A DNA stretch of 64,000 bases from positions 434,001 through 498,000 of the forward strand of contig NZ_CP135136.1 in the NCBI RefSeq assembly GCF_037013735.1, in the 5' to 3' direction. Source of the stretch: Candidatus Legionella polyplacis (GTDB taxonomy: Bacteria > Pseudomonadota > Gammaproteobacteria > Legionellales > Legionellaceae). Under the pieces are notes generated by a model, which did not search any database, had not been told where the DNA came from, and was given only the letters and a program-made list of their open reading frames with translations. The translations under genes and the position numbers were made by a program. Positions 1-8,936 of this stretch are shown one piece after another; position 1 is the first letter of the stretch, and the number at the start of each line of letters is the position of its first letter.

Positions 1-312
1 AGATATGTCTGTTAAAAATCCTAAATTTCCTTGGTTAATACCTATAATTGGTATGTTAGCTTGAATAGCTATTTGTGCTGCGGATAGTAGACTTCCATCT
101 CCTCCTATTACAACAATTAAATCATATTTTTTTATTAGTTTATAATCTGGATTTGCTTTTTTTAATTTAAAAATTTTTGTTATTTTGTAATCCAAAAAAT
201 ATTTTATATTATTATTTTTTAGATATTCAATTAAGTTATGTAAGCTTTGATTAATGTTTTGTTTTTTTTGTTTTTTTCTTATGTATATAATGATATGATT
301 GATTTTTTTCAT
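1..312 (-). CDS. nadK: NAD kinase, partial (C-terminal part beyond window edge)
   Basis: ATP-dependent phosphorylation of NAD to NADP, a cytosolic and essential reaction. Reverse-strand translation from the ATG at 312 gives 104 residues, open to the window edge. The diagnostic nucleotide-binding motif GGDGS lies at residues 70-74 and is followed by the family pattern [12 protein letters not shown] at about 91-102. Both are hallmarks of the PpnK/NadK family; the usual length is near 290 residues, so about two thirds is missing to the left. The N-terminal 60 residues are Lys/Asn rich, as in other reverse-strand genes here. It is divergent from the transporter gene at 819. Confidence 0.93.
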   Translation of the reverse strand, partial: MKKINHIIIYIRKKQKKQNINQSLHNLIEYLKNNNIKYFLDYKITKIFKLKKANPDYKLIKKYDLIVVIGGDGSLLSAAQIAIQANIPIIGINQGNLGFLTDIS

Positions 313-818
313 TAGATTAAGATCCTATATTTTTTGCAGTTGTTATATATGATTAATTAGTGATTATTATATAAAATTGTATTAATAAAACTTAGTTTCT
401 ATAAAATTTAATGAATTTTAAATAAATTTTTAGTAAAAATTTTGATTTGTTTTTTTATGAAATTTTTTGAGGATTAACATAATTTTGACTTTAATAGTTA
501 AATTAGAATGTTTGATAAAAGTAAGAAGTATTATATATAGAAATTTTATTTCTACAATATTTATTGATCCGTAATTTATTTATTTATATTAAATATGTTA
601 TTTTAATTTATATATAAGTTATTTTTATAGAATTTAATATTGTAGATATAAGAGTTTTTATTTTTTGGTTTTTTATTATTTTTTTAGTTAAATAGTTTTA
701 GTGATAGAGTTAGTTGATTGTTAGATAATTAGTACAAGAATAATTACTATAATTTTAGTAATAATTTTAATAAAATTGATTTTATCTTAATATAGTTTAG
801 TTATAGATTTGATTTGTT
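313..818. other. 506-base AT-rich spacer, no gene seen
   Basis: Spacer between the divergent nadK and the BenE-type transporter. I see no convincing open frame, RNA gene or recognisable gene relic in any frame. It must contain the promoters of both neighbours; a TTGACT hexamer stands at 485-490 but has no good -10 partner at the usual distance. Confidence 0.5.
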
Positions 819-2036
819 ATGAAAAAATATATAAATTTTTCTAATTTAAATGCTGGTTTTACAGCTGTAATGGTTGGTTTTTTTAGTTCTTCTGCTGTAA
901 TTTTTCAATTACCTTTAGCATTTGGTTTAGGTTTAAAGGAAGCTAGTTCTTGGATTTTTGCTTTAAGCGTAGGAATTTTTTTAACTTGTGTTGGATTTTC
1001 TGCATATTATAAAATGCCTATTTTAACAGCATGGTCAACTCCTGGTGCTGCTTTTTTAATTACTAATATTTATTGTGGAGTTTCATTAAATGAATTTATT
1101 GGTATATTTATGTTTTGTGGTTTTTTGACAGTTTTATTTGGAATAACGGGTTGGTTTAAAAATATAATTATGCGGATACCTAAGTTTATTGTTTATTCAA
1201 TGTTGTCTGGAGTTTTATTACATTTTGGTATAAATTTTTTTAAAGCGATGCAAAGTCAATTTTTATTAGTTCTTTCTATGTATTTTGTTTATTTAATAGG
1301 GAAAAGAATATTTAATGAATATATTATTTTTTTAGTATTATTTATTGGTATTTTAATATCTTTTTTAAAAAAATTATTAATTTTTCATCCTTTATATTTT
1401 AATTTGATTGAATTAACTTATATAAAACCAAAGTTTTCTTTTTACTCTTTGGTTAATATTGGTTTACCATTATTTTTTATAATGATGATGACTCAAAATC
1501 TTCCTGCAATTACAATTATTAATTCTTTTAAATATAATCCTCCAATTTCATCTTTAATTATTTGGATTGGGATTATTACGATTTTTTTAGCTCCTTTTGG
1601 TTGTTATGCTATTAATTTGTCTACATTTACTGCTCCTATATGTATGGGAAGTGATGCACATAAAGATCCATCTAAACGTTATAAATCAGTTGTTTTTGCA
1701 GGATTTTTTTTTCTTTTTATAGGATCAATTGGTGGATCTTTAATGTTTTCTATACTTAGCATATTTCCTAAAGAATTAATTACAGCTATTACTGGTTTAT
1801 CATTATTAAGTATCATTAGTGAAAGTTTATATATGTCTTTTAATATTGTTGATCAGTATGCTAAAGAAGCATCTCTTGTTACTTTTATTATTATTTTTTC
1901 TGGTATTTCTTTTTTAGGAATAAGTTCTATATTTTGTGGATTAATATTTGGGTTATTTGTTTACTTTTTAAAAAAAAAAGGTTTTTTTTATAAAAAGGAA
2001 ATTTTATATAAACATTATATATGGAGAGATGGCTGA
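819..2036 (+). CDS. benE: BenE/YdcO-family proton-coupled transporter
   Basis: A 405-residue inner-membrane protein with about 11-12 hydrophobic segments. It matches the benzoate:H+ symporter (BenE, E. coli YdcO) family over its full length: the signature TAWSTPGAA at residues 70-78, a following segment LNEFIGIFMFCGFLTVLFGITG, a mid-protein PLFFIMMMTQNLPAI stretch and the conserved C-terminal GLSLLSIISESLY region. The substrate in this organism is unknown; members of the family are best known for aromatic acids, but that is not shown here. The stop codon TGA (2034-2036) lies inside the D-arm of the downstream tRNA-Ser, so the last four residues, WRDG, are encoded by tRNA sequence. It appears to be monocistronic or cotranscribed with the tRNA. 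Confidence 0.85.
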   Translation: MKKYINFSNLNAGFTAVMVGFFSSSAVIFQLPLAFGLGLKEASSWIFALSVGIFLTCVGFSAYYKMPILTAWSTPGAAFLITNIYCGVSLNEFIGIFMFCGFLTVLFGITGWFKNIIMRIPKFIVYSMLSGVLLHFGINFFKAMQSQFLLVLSMYFVYLIGKRIFNEYIIFLVLFIGILISFLKKLLIFHPLYFNLIELTYIKPKFSFYSLVNIGLPLFFIMMMTQNLPAITIINSFKYNPPISSLIIWIGIITIFLAPFGCYAINLSTFTAPICMGSDAHKDPSKRYKSVVFAGFFFLFIGSIGGSLMFSILSIFPKELITAITGLSLLSIISESLYMSFNIVDQYAKEASLVTFIIIFSGISFLGISSIFCGLIFGLFVYFLKKKGFFYKKEILYKHYIWRDG

Positions 2037-2125
2037 GTGGATTAAAGCGACGGTTTCGAAAATCGTTGAAGAAATTGTTATTTTTATAGATAAATCTTCC
2101 CAGGGTTCGAATCCCTGTCTCTCCG
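2023..2125 (+). tRNA. tRNA-Ser (anticodon CGA), unusually long variable arm
   Basis: A 103-nt cloverleaf. Acceptor GGAGAGA pairs perfectly with TCTCTCC, discriminator G. The anticodon stem ACGGT/ATCGT closes the loop TTCGAAA, giving anticodon CGA. The T-arm is CAGGG-TTCGAAT-CCCTG. The region between the anticodon stem and the T-stem is 34 nt, against roughly 16-21 nt in typical bacterial tRNA-Ser; GAAGA at its start pairs with TCTTC at its end. The first 14 nt overlap the preceding CDS. No CCA is encoded. Confidence 0.93.
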
Positions 2126-2396
2126 ATTGATATGTTAAAATATATATTTATATTGAAGAATATATAATAATTTTATAATATTAAAAAAAAGTGTTTAGTG
2201 TTAGTGTATGTATATTTTTATACTAATAATTTAATTATAAATAAAATTTATAAATTTATTTTTAATAGGTAAATTAATAAAGATTATTGGTATTTTTTGG
2301 TAAAATTAATTTTTATAGTTATATGGATAAATAGTTTTATATGAGTAATATTTTTATTGAATTATTAATTTGTTTTTTATTAGTATAAGTCATTTT

Positions 2397-3083
2397 ATGT
2401 TTTTTAAAATTTTTATTAATGTAATATATTTGTTAATATTTTTAATATTAATTAGTTTGGGGTTATTTCAATTTCATAAGGCGAATGAGAAAAGAGAATT
2501 TTTAAAAAAAAGTTATTTATTTAATAAAAATAGTTATCTAAAAGAATGGACTGTTAATATGAATTTTCCGTATAATTTAGAAAAGATTATTATTAAAGGT
2601 AAATACTTGAAAAATTTTTTGCTTTTAGATAATCAGTACTGTCATCACAATTTTGGATATCGTTTTTTTGTTCCTTTATTGTTGTTAAATGGAAAATTAG
2701 TACTAGTTGATAATGGCTGGATTAGTTATAGTAATTTTAATATAGAGAAAACAAGAAAAGAAAAGTTGCTTTCGGTTATTAATGATTTTCACAATGTTAT
2801 TGGATATGTTTATTATCCTATAAAAAATTATTGGTTATTAGGAAAGTTTTTAGAAAAACGGCATGGGATATTTTTTGTAGAATCATTAGATTTACAAGAA
2901 TTAGGCAAATTTTTGAAAAAAAGAATTTATCCTTTTATTTTGTTATTGGATTATCAAAAAAAACATAATTGTTTTTATGAAGAAAAGATTGATAGTATGA
3001 GTTTTTTTTTGAAAAATTATATTTATGCTTTTCAGTGGTTTTTTTTGTCTATAATTTTTATTGTTTTTTATTTAAAAAAATAG
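2397..3083 (+). CDS. surf1: SURF1-family cytochrome c oxidase assembly protein
   Basis: A 228-residue inner-membrane protein of the SURF1/Shy1 family, which helps insert heme A during aa3-type cytochrome oxidase assembly. It has the family architecture: an N-terminal transmembrane helix (about residues 5-24) leading into LGLFQFHKANEK, a periplasmic domain, and a C-terminal helix beginning YAFQWFFLSI. I chose the ATG at 2397; an in-frame TTG at 2370 would add nine residues and neither has a clear Shine-Dalgarno. It stands directly before ctaA, as in other proteobacteria. Its use is questionable because the adjacent cyoE is decayed. Confidence 0.85.
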   Translation: MFFKIFINVIYLLIFLILISLGLFQFHKANEKREFLKKSYLFNKNSYLKEWTVNMNFPYNLEKIIIKGKYLKNFLLLDNQYCHHNFGYRFFVPLLLLNGKLVLVDNGWISYSNFNIEKTRKEKLLSVINDFHNVIGYVYYPIKNYWLLGKFLEKRHGIFFVESLDLQELGKFLKKRIYPFILLLDYQKKHNCFYEEKIDSMSFFLKNYIYAFQWFFLSIIFIVFYLKK

Positions 3084-3135
3084 ATGTTTTATTTGTTAAG
3101 CGATTATGTATTAAATTGTAATATAAGAGGTTGTT

Positions 3136-4170
3136 TTGATTAATAATAATTTTTTTTATATTAAAAATTTTTTAATAAAAATTAAAATAATAAGAATTTT
3201 AATATGTTTTTTATTATTTTTATCTATAGTAGTAATTTTATTAGGATCATATACTCGTTTAAGTAATTCAGGTTTGGGTTGCCCAGATTGGCCATTTTGT
3301 TATGGAAATTGGGTTTACTTAAAAAGTAAATTAAGCTATTTATCTGTATTAGATACTAAGAAGGCAAATATAGAGATTACCCATAGGTATGCTGCTAGTA
3401 TTTTAGGGGTTTTTATTATTATTTTAGATTTTTTATTATTTTTTTTCAGATCATGTTTTGTTAGGTTTCCTTATAAATTGTTTTTTAGTTTGTTATTTTT
3501 ATTATTGTTACAAATAGAATTGGGAAAATTAACGATTGTTTTGAAATTATTTCCAATTATAGTAGTTGGACATTTTATAGTAGGTATTTTGATTTTTTCA
3601 CTTTTATTTTATTTTATGTTGTTTTTATATCCGAGAGCCAATATAAATTTTTATCCTCAATGGAAAATATGGATTAAGATTGGTATATTGATTGTTTTTA
3701 TACAAATTATTTTAGGTGTATGGGTTAGTTCGAATTATTCAGGAATTTCTTGTGTTGATTTTCCAAAGTGTAATGGTGTTTGGATTCCTAAGTTGTATTT
3801 TTCTTACATTTTTAATATGTTTCATTTGGTTAACAAAAATTATCAAGGAGGGATTTTTAATGTTGAAATTCGTTCTGCTATACAGGAAATGCATCGTTTA
3901 GGTTCGGTTTTTACATTAATTTATTTATTAATTTTATGTATTAGTTTTATGAAATATGTTGAAGAAAATGGATTGAAAATTATTATTTTTATTGTTTTAT
4001 TGATAGTTATTTTTCAATGTATTTTAGGGGTTATTAATGTTATTTATTTTTTACCGTTATGGGTTTCTATGATTCATACTTTTATGGCAATTTTATTGTT
4101 TTCTATATTAATATTTTTATTGTTTTTAACACAAAGGAGAAAGCATTATTGTTTATTGAAAGGTATATAA
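3136..4170 (+). CDS. ctaA: heme A synthase (COX15/CtaA)
   Basis: Oxidises the C8 methyl of heme O to the formyl group of heme A, for aa3 oxidases. 344 residues with about eight membrane helices. The first half carries the signature LGSYTRLSNSGLGCPDWP and the second half a degenerate internal repeat (SGISCVDFPKCNG). The four expected heme-ligand histidines are present: H83 (EITHR), H146 (GHF), H253 (EMHRLG) and H314 (MIHTF). The start is TTG at 3136, preceded at five bases by AAGAGG. It reads as intact, yet its substrate-producing partner cyoE immediately downstream is a relic. Confidence 0.92.
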   Translation: MINNNFFYIKNFLIKIKIIRILICFLLFLSIVVILLGSYTRLSNSGLGCPDWPFCYGNWVYLKSKLSYLSVLDTKKANIEITHRYAASILGVFIIILDFLLFFFRSCFVRFPYKLFFSLLFLLLLQIELGKLTIVLKLFPIIVVGHFIVGILIFSLLFYFMLFLYPRANINFYPQWKIWIKIGILIVFIQIILGVWVSSNYSGISCVDFPKCNGVWIPKLYFSYIFNMFHLVNKNYQGGIFNVEIRSAIQEMHRLGSVFTLIYLLILCISFMKYVEENGLKIIIFIVLLIVIFQCILGVINVIYFLPLWVSMIHTFMAILLFSILIFLLFLTQRRKHYCLLKGI

Positions 4171-4172
4171 GT

Positions 4173-4541
4173 TTTATTAAAATTAAAATTTGTTATTTGA
4201 AGTTATGTAAGGTTTTGAATAGTAATGTTTATATGTTATGAAAAAGCATTTTTGTGGTATGTATTTATTATTTGTAAATTGGAATTAGATTATTTGATAT
4301 TTTAATATCTATAATTGGAATTGGCTGTTGTATATGTTGGTTATAAGTATAAATAATTTTTTAGATAAAAAAATTGGTTTGTTAATTAATGGAACTAAAA
4401 ATATGGTTGTTGTTAAAAGTTATATATTTGTTACTAATGTTTGGTGTTTTTCAGTTTTTCTTAGGTATTATAGGTATAATAAATTATATTTTGATTTTAT
4501 TAATTGATTATATTATTTTTTTTTATATGAAAATTTTTTAG
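4173..4541 (+). pseudogene. cyoE: heme O synthase (cyoE/COX10) relic, frameshifted and truncated
   Basis: The 480-base gap after ctaA holds decayed cyoE in several frames. In one frame YLKLCK (4194-4211) matches the family's N-terminal LCKPRV/VTKP region. About 48 codons later, the same spacing as in E. coli CyoE, another frame reads NNFLDKKIGLLINGTKN (4352-4402), colinear with the family's NNYIDRDIDRKMERTKNR. The second aspartate of that catalytic motif is lost. A third frame then reads VFQFFLGIIGIINYILILL up to a TAG at 4539-4541, corresponding to the next helices. At least two frameshifts and internal stops are present, and the last roughly 170 codons are gone. Its position after ctaA is the normal COX15-COX10 synteny. 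Confidence 0.75.
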
Positions 4542-4650
4542 TTATTAGAATATGGAAGTGATATTTAATTTTTATTTTAGAAAATAATTAATTATTAATG
4601 TTGTTAGAATATGTAAGAATATTTTTACAAAATTTTAAATAAAAATTTTT

Positions 4651-5073
4651 ATGAATAGATTTTATGAAATTTTTTTAGGATTTGATTTTGGATATAAACG
4701 TATAGGTTTAGCAGTTGGACAAAGAGTAACATGTAGTGCAAATCCTTTGCCTACATTACAATCTGTTAATGGTGTACCAGATTGGAATTCCATTAAAAAA
4801 ATTATTAGTATTTGGAATCCAAATGCTTTAATATTAGGTTTACCAATTTGTATTGATAGTAGAGAACAACATATTACAGTTGCTACTCGAATTTTTGCTG
4901 ATCAACTTAGAGATAGATTTTTAAAATCAGTTTATTTTATAGATGAACGTTTATCTACTGTTGAGGCACGTGATAGATTATTTAAAAGTGGGGGTTATCG
5001 TAAAGTTATGTCTTCTCCTATTGATAGTTTTTCTGCTTGTATTTTTTTAGAAGATTGGTTAAGAAAATATTAA
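4651..5073 (+). CDS. ruvX: YqgF/RuvX-family Holliday junction resolvase-like nuclease
   Basis: A 140-residue RNase H-fold protein, normal length for YqgF. It is implicated in 16S rRNA 5'-end processing and called a putative Holliday junction resolvase. The conserved GFDFGYKRIGLAVG lies at residues 10-23 (catalytic D12), DERLST at 98-103, and the last acidic residue D125 in PIDSFSACIFLE. No Shine-Dalgarno is evident before the ATG at 4651. It follows the cyoE relic and precedes ratA. Confidence 0.9.
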   Translation: MNRFYEIFLGFDFGYKRIGLAVGQRVTCSANPLPTLQSVNGVPDWNSIKKIISIWNPNALILGLPICIDSREQHITVATRIFADQLRDRFLKSVYFIDERLSTVEARDRLFKSGGYRKVMSSPIDSFSACIFLEDWLRKY

Positions 5074-5168
5074 TTTTTTATAAAAAGAATGTTTATGTAA
5101 AAACATATGAAAATTAAGAAATTTTTAAAAGTATTTTATTAATTTTTAAAGTTTAAAAAAAGAGGTAT

Positions 5169-5612
5169 ATGATGTTTTATATAAAAAAAACTTGTGTTGT
5201 TCCATTTAGTTGTGAACAAATGTTTATGTTAGTTAATGATGTTGAAAAATATGATGAATTTTTACCATATTGTTCTGAAAGTTTAGTGCATTATCAAAAT
5301 AATAATGAATTGAAAGCTACATTAGTTATTTCTGTATTGGGACAACAAAGATCATTCACTACATATAATTATTTGTTTTTAAATAAAATGATTATAATTA
5401 ATTTAATTAGTGGTCCATTTAATTATTTACGTGGATTTTGGTATTTTGATAGAAAAAAAAATGTTAATTGTAAGATATCTTTTAGTTTAAGTTGCAAAAT
5501 TATCGAGAGGAAAATAAAGTATTTTCCTATTCAGTTTATTTTATATAAATTTTCTAATAGAATTGTGGATGCTTTTTATAAAAGAGCTAAGGATTTGTAT
5601 GTTAAATATTGA
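5169..5612 (+). CDS. ratA: RatA/COQ10-family START-domain protein
   Basis: A 147-residue START/Bet v1-fold protein of the family that includes E. coli RatA (described as blocking 70S formation) and mitochondrial COQ10 (ubiquinone binding). Family pattern seen: VPFSCEQMFMLVNDVEKYDEFLPYC near the N-terminus, GPFNYLRGFWYF in the middle and a C-terminal amphipathic helix. It starts at ATG 5169 with AGAGG four bases upstream; a second ATG follows at once. It overlaps the start of rnfH by 14 bases, the usual ratA-rnfH pairing. Whether it acts on ribosomes or quinone cannot be told from sequence. Confidence 0.85.
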   Translation: MMFYIKKTCVVPFSCEQMFMLVNDVEKYDEFLPYCSESLVHYQNNNELKATLVISVLGQQRSFTTYNYLFLNKMIIINLISGPFNYLRGFWYFDRKKNVNCKISFSLSCKIIERKIKYFPIQFILYKFSNRIVDAFYKRAKDLYVKY

Positions 5613-5874
5613 ATTAATTTATGTTAATTATGATTTTACATGGTTTCATTTCAAGTTATTTTTACCGTTTCGTTCTACGGTTAAAGATGCTTTGTATAAA
5701 ACAAATATTATTTCTTTATGTCCTAATCTTGTTGGGAAAATTATTGGAATTTTTTCAGAACAAGTTTCTTTAGAAACATTTTTAAATAATGGGGATCGTA
5801 TTGAAATTTATGAATCTCTTTTAGTTGATCCAAAAGAGATACGTAGGAATAGAATTAAAAATAGTGTTAAATAG
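5599..5874 (+). CDS. rnfH: RnfH/YfjF-family ubiquitin-fold protein
   Basis: A 91-residue beta-grasp protein of the RnfH family (UPF0125), normally encoded next to ratA. Visible family features: an N-terminal strand beginning IELIYVNYDF, a central SLCPNLVGKIIGIFSEQVSLE, and the end NNGDRIEIYESLLVDPKEIRRNR, matching the usual GDRVEIYRPL-DPKE signature. An upstream in-frame ATG exists at 5563, but the conserved domain starts at 5599, where AAGGAT precedes the ATG. Function is unclear; no rnf complex genes are in this window. Confidence 0.82.
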   Translation: MLNIELIYVNYDFTWFHFKLFLPFRSTVKDALYKTNIISLCPNLVGKIIGIFSEQVSLETFLNNGDRIEIYESLLVDPKEIRRNRIKNSVK

Positions 5875-6250
5875 TTTTTATATTTTTCGATATATGTACA
5901 TTTATTAAGTAGATTAGAATGATAAAAATAGTATTTATATATAAAATATAATATTATTATTTTTAATATAGATCAATTTTCTTTAGTAAAATTTTAAATT
6001 TAGTTGAATATTTTTAATATATATACTTTAATATAAGCATTGTATAGATATAGAATTATTTATTGTTTGTTTGAAATTATATAAAAAATTTTATATTTAA
6101 TAACATTAAAATTGAGTATTAATAGATATAGATACTTTTTATTTATTAGAAGAATTGTAATTAAGTTTTATTTTTTAAGGTTAATATGATTTAGAAACCA
6201 TTATTTTATAGTTTTTATGTTTTTTATATTTTTTAGTTTCATTATTAATA
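5875..6250. other. 376-base AT-rich spacer before alaS
   Basis: No open frame or recognisable relic seen. In many gammaproteobacteria recA and recX stand before alaS; I find no trace of either here. It presumably contains the alaS promoter, but no convincing -35/-10 pair stands out. Confidence 0.45.
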
Positions 6251-8878
6251 ATGAAAAGATTAGAAATAAAAAAAGTTTTTATTGATTATTTTTATAAAAA
6301 TAATCACCATATTGTGGATTCGACTTCTTTAATTCCTTCAGATGATTCTACGTTATTGTTTGTTAATTCCGGTATGGTTCAGTTTAAAAATATTTTTCTT
6401 GGTTTGGAAGAACCAATTGTTCATAATGTTGCTAGTGTGCAGCGTTGTATGCGTGTTAGTGGTAAACATAATGATTTTGAAAGTATTGGATATACAAAAA
6501 GACATCATACATTTTTTGAGATGTTAGGTAATTTTAGTTTTGGTGGCTATTTTAAGTATGAAGCTATTTATTATGCTTGGGATTTTTTATTAAATTTTTT
6601 AAATTTGTCAGAAGATAAATTGTGGATTACTATTTATGAAAAAGATAAAGAAACTGAAGATATTTGGTTAAATAAAATAGGTGTATCCAGTAAAAGATTG
6701 ATACGAAGGGGAAAAGATAGTAATTTTTGGTCTATGGGAGATATTGGTCCTTGTGGTCCTTGTACTGAAATTTTTTATGATAATGGAGATTCTATTTTGT
6801 TTGATTTTAATGATTTTTATGTGGGAAATCGTTATGTAGAGATTTGGAATATTGTATTTATGCAATTTAATAAAGATAAATATGGAAAGTTAAGTCTTTT
6901 ATCTAGATTTTCTGTAGATACTGGAATGGGTTTAGAACGAATTACTTCTGTAATGCAAGGGGTGAAGGATAATTATGATATAGATCTTTTTAAGTATATT
7001 ATTGATAAAATAAAAAAATTAGGAATTATAGATAGTGATAAGAAAAGTGTTTGTTTAAAAATAATTTCCGATCATATTAGATCATGTTCTTTTTTGATTA
7101 TGGATGGAGTATTACCAGAAAATGTAGGTAGAGGATATATATTGCGTCGTATTATTAGAAGAGCTATTAAATATGGAAATAAATTAGGATTAATTTCTCC
7201 TTTTTTTTATAAATTGGTGGATTCTTTAGTTTTTTTGATGGGAACTGAGTATCCAGAATTATTAAGTTCTAAAGAAAAAATAAAAGAAATTTTAATGCAG
7301 GAGGAATTACGTTTTAATCATACTTTAAATAGAGGAATTATTTTTTTAAAAAGAGAGATGAATTATTCAAAAAATAAAGAAATTTCTGGAAATGTGGCAT
7401 TTAAATTATATGATACTTATGGTGTTCCATTGGATTTAATGTTAGATATTGTTAAAGATTATAATTTTTTTATTGATGTAAAAGAGTTTGATAGATTAAT
7501 GAAAAAACGACAAGAGTTATCAAGGAGTTTTTTAAAACATTCTATTAATGTAAAAGATGATTTTTTAATATGTAAGAATTTTAATTCTACTGAATTTTTT
7601 GGATACGATCATTTTACGATAAAAGCAAAAATTATTGCTTTATTTATTGATAATAAGTCAATTTCTATTTTAGACAATTATAAAGTTAGAAGTATAATTG
7701 TTCTTGATAAAACTGTATTTTTCGCTGAAAGTGGAGGACAAGTAGGTGATTCTGGACAGATATTCTCTAATGATGGTAGTATTTTTTTTGTAAAAAATGC
7801 TAAGTTTTTTGGAAAAAATATTTTTCATTATGGATATTTAAAAAAAGGAAAGTTTTTTATTAATCAAGAGGTTGTTATTGAAATTAATATTCTTAGGCGT
7901 TGTGCAATATCTTCTAATCATACTGCGATTCACTTATTATATAGTGTATTGAAGGAAGTTCTTGGAATTCATGTGCGTCAATGTGGATCTTTGATAGAGG
8001 ATAAACGTGCTAGATTTGATTTTTTTCATTTTGATAAAGTATCTTTAAATTCTTTATATGAAATTGAGGATAGTATAAATAATAAAATTAGGTCTAATTA
8101 TTTAGTATTGATAAAGTATAAGCAAAAAAAAGATTTTAAAAATATAAATACTGGATTTTCCTTTAGTAGTCAACGTTATAGTGAAAATTTGAGAATTGTA
8201 TCTATAGGGAAAGATATATCACAAGAATTTTGTTGTGGTACTCATGTAAAGAGTACAGGAAGTATTGGATTATGTAAGATAATTTCTGAGAATGGTATTT
8301 CTAGCGGTGTAAGAAGGATAGAAATAAAAACTGGTTATTATGCTTTTTCTTGGATTCGTGAAAGAATAAACCAATTACAAACAATTTCAAATCATTTTAA
8401 TACAACAACGGAATTTATTGTAAATAAAGTATTAAATATTATAGAGAAAGAAAAAAATATAGAAAAAAAATTAAATGAACTAAATAGAAAAATGTCTTTA
8501 TATTTTATAAAAACTTTACTTAAAAATATGAAAGAAATTAATGGAATTAGTTTTTTAATTGAGCAAATAAAAAGTGATGTTGTGGATAATGTTAAAGTAT
8601 TAAAGAATACATTAGAGTTAATAAATAAAGAACTTGAAAGCACGATTTTAATTATATTTTTTATAAAGAAAAATAAACTTAATGTTATATCTAGTATCAG
8701 TAGGAATATTGTTATGTATTTTCCAAAAATTATAGATATTATTAAAGTATTATGTGATCGTGGTGGTGGAAATGATTGTATTGCTCAAGGAGGTGGAGAT
8801 ATACCAGATGATTTAAATATACGAATCAAATCAGTAAAATCTATAATTAACAAATATTCGATGATGTTTAATAAATAA
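6251..8878 (+). CDS. alaS: alanyl-tRNA synthetase
   Basis: Charges tRNA-Ala; class II, cytosolic. 875 residues, the full family length. Order of domains: the catalytic core with motif 1 region LFVNSGMVQFKNIFLG and motif 3 VDTGMGLERI, the tRNA-recognition region, the editing domain with zinc-binding HTAIH (H557, H561) and CCGTH (C661, H665), then the C-Ala domain ending in GGGNDCIAQGGG. No frameshift. It is free-standing on the + strand with convergent minE downstream. The editing site is kept, so mischarged Ser/Gly can still be cleared. Confidence 0.97.
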   Translation: MKRLEIKKVFIDYFYKNNHHIVDSTSLIPSDDSTLLFVNSGMVQFKNIFLGLEEPIVHNVASVQRCMRVSGKHNDFESIGYTKRHHTFFEMLGNFSFGGYFKYEAIYYAWDFLLNFLNLSEDKLWITIYEKDKETEDIWLNKIGVSSKRLIRRGKDSNFWSMGDIGPCGPCTEIFYDNGDSILFDFNDFYVGNRYVEIWNIVFMQFNKDKYGKLSLLSRFSVDTGMGLERITSVMQGVKDNYDIDLFKYIIDKIKKLGIIDSDKKSVCLKIISDHIRSCSFLIMDGVLPENVGRGYILRRIIRRAIKYGNKLGLISPFFYKLVDSLVFLMGTEYPELLSSKEKIKEILMQEELRFNHTLNRGIIFLKREMNYSKNKEISGNVAFKLYDTYGVPLDLMLDIVKDYNFFIDVKEFDRLMKKRQELSRSFLKHSINVKDDFLICKNFNSTEFFGYDHFTIKAKIIALFIDNKSISILDNYKVRSIIVLDKTVFFAESGGQVGDSGQIFSNDGSIFFVKNAKFFGKNIFHYGYLKKGKFFINQEVVIEINILRRCAISSNHTAIHLLYSVLKEVLGIHVRQCGSLIEDKRARFDFFHFDKVSLNSLYEIEDSINNKIRSNYLVLIKYKQKKDFKNINTGFSFSSQRYSENLRIVSIGKDISQEFCCGTHVKSTGSIGLCKIISENGISSGVRRIEIKTGYYAFSWIRERINQLQTISNHFNTTTEFIVNKVLNIIEKEKNIEKKLNELNRKMSLYFIKTLLKNMKEINGISFLIEQIKSDVVDNVKVLKNTLELINKELESTILIIFFIKKNKLNVISSISRNIVMYFPKIIDIIKVLCDRGGGNDCIAQGGGDIPDDLNIRIKSVKSIINKYSMMFNK

Positions 8879-8936
8879 ATGATTTAAAGATTTTAAATAA
8901 TTTTTATTTATTAATATTTATATCATTGAACATGTT

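Noticed and set aside
4059-4241. A 60-codon + frame crossing the end of ctaA
   Set aside because: It overlaps ctaA out of frame. Its last part coincides with the cyoE relic (YLKLCK), which explains it better.
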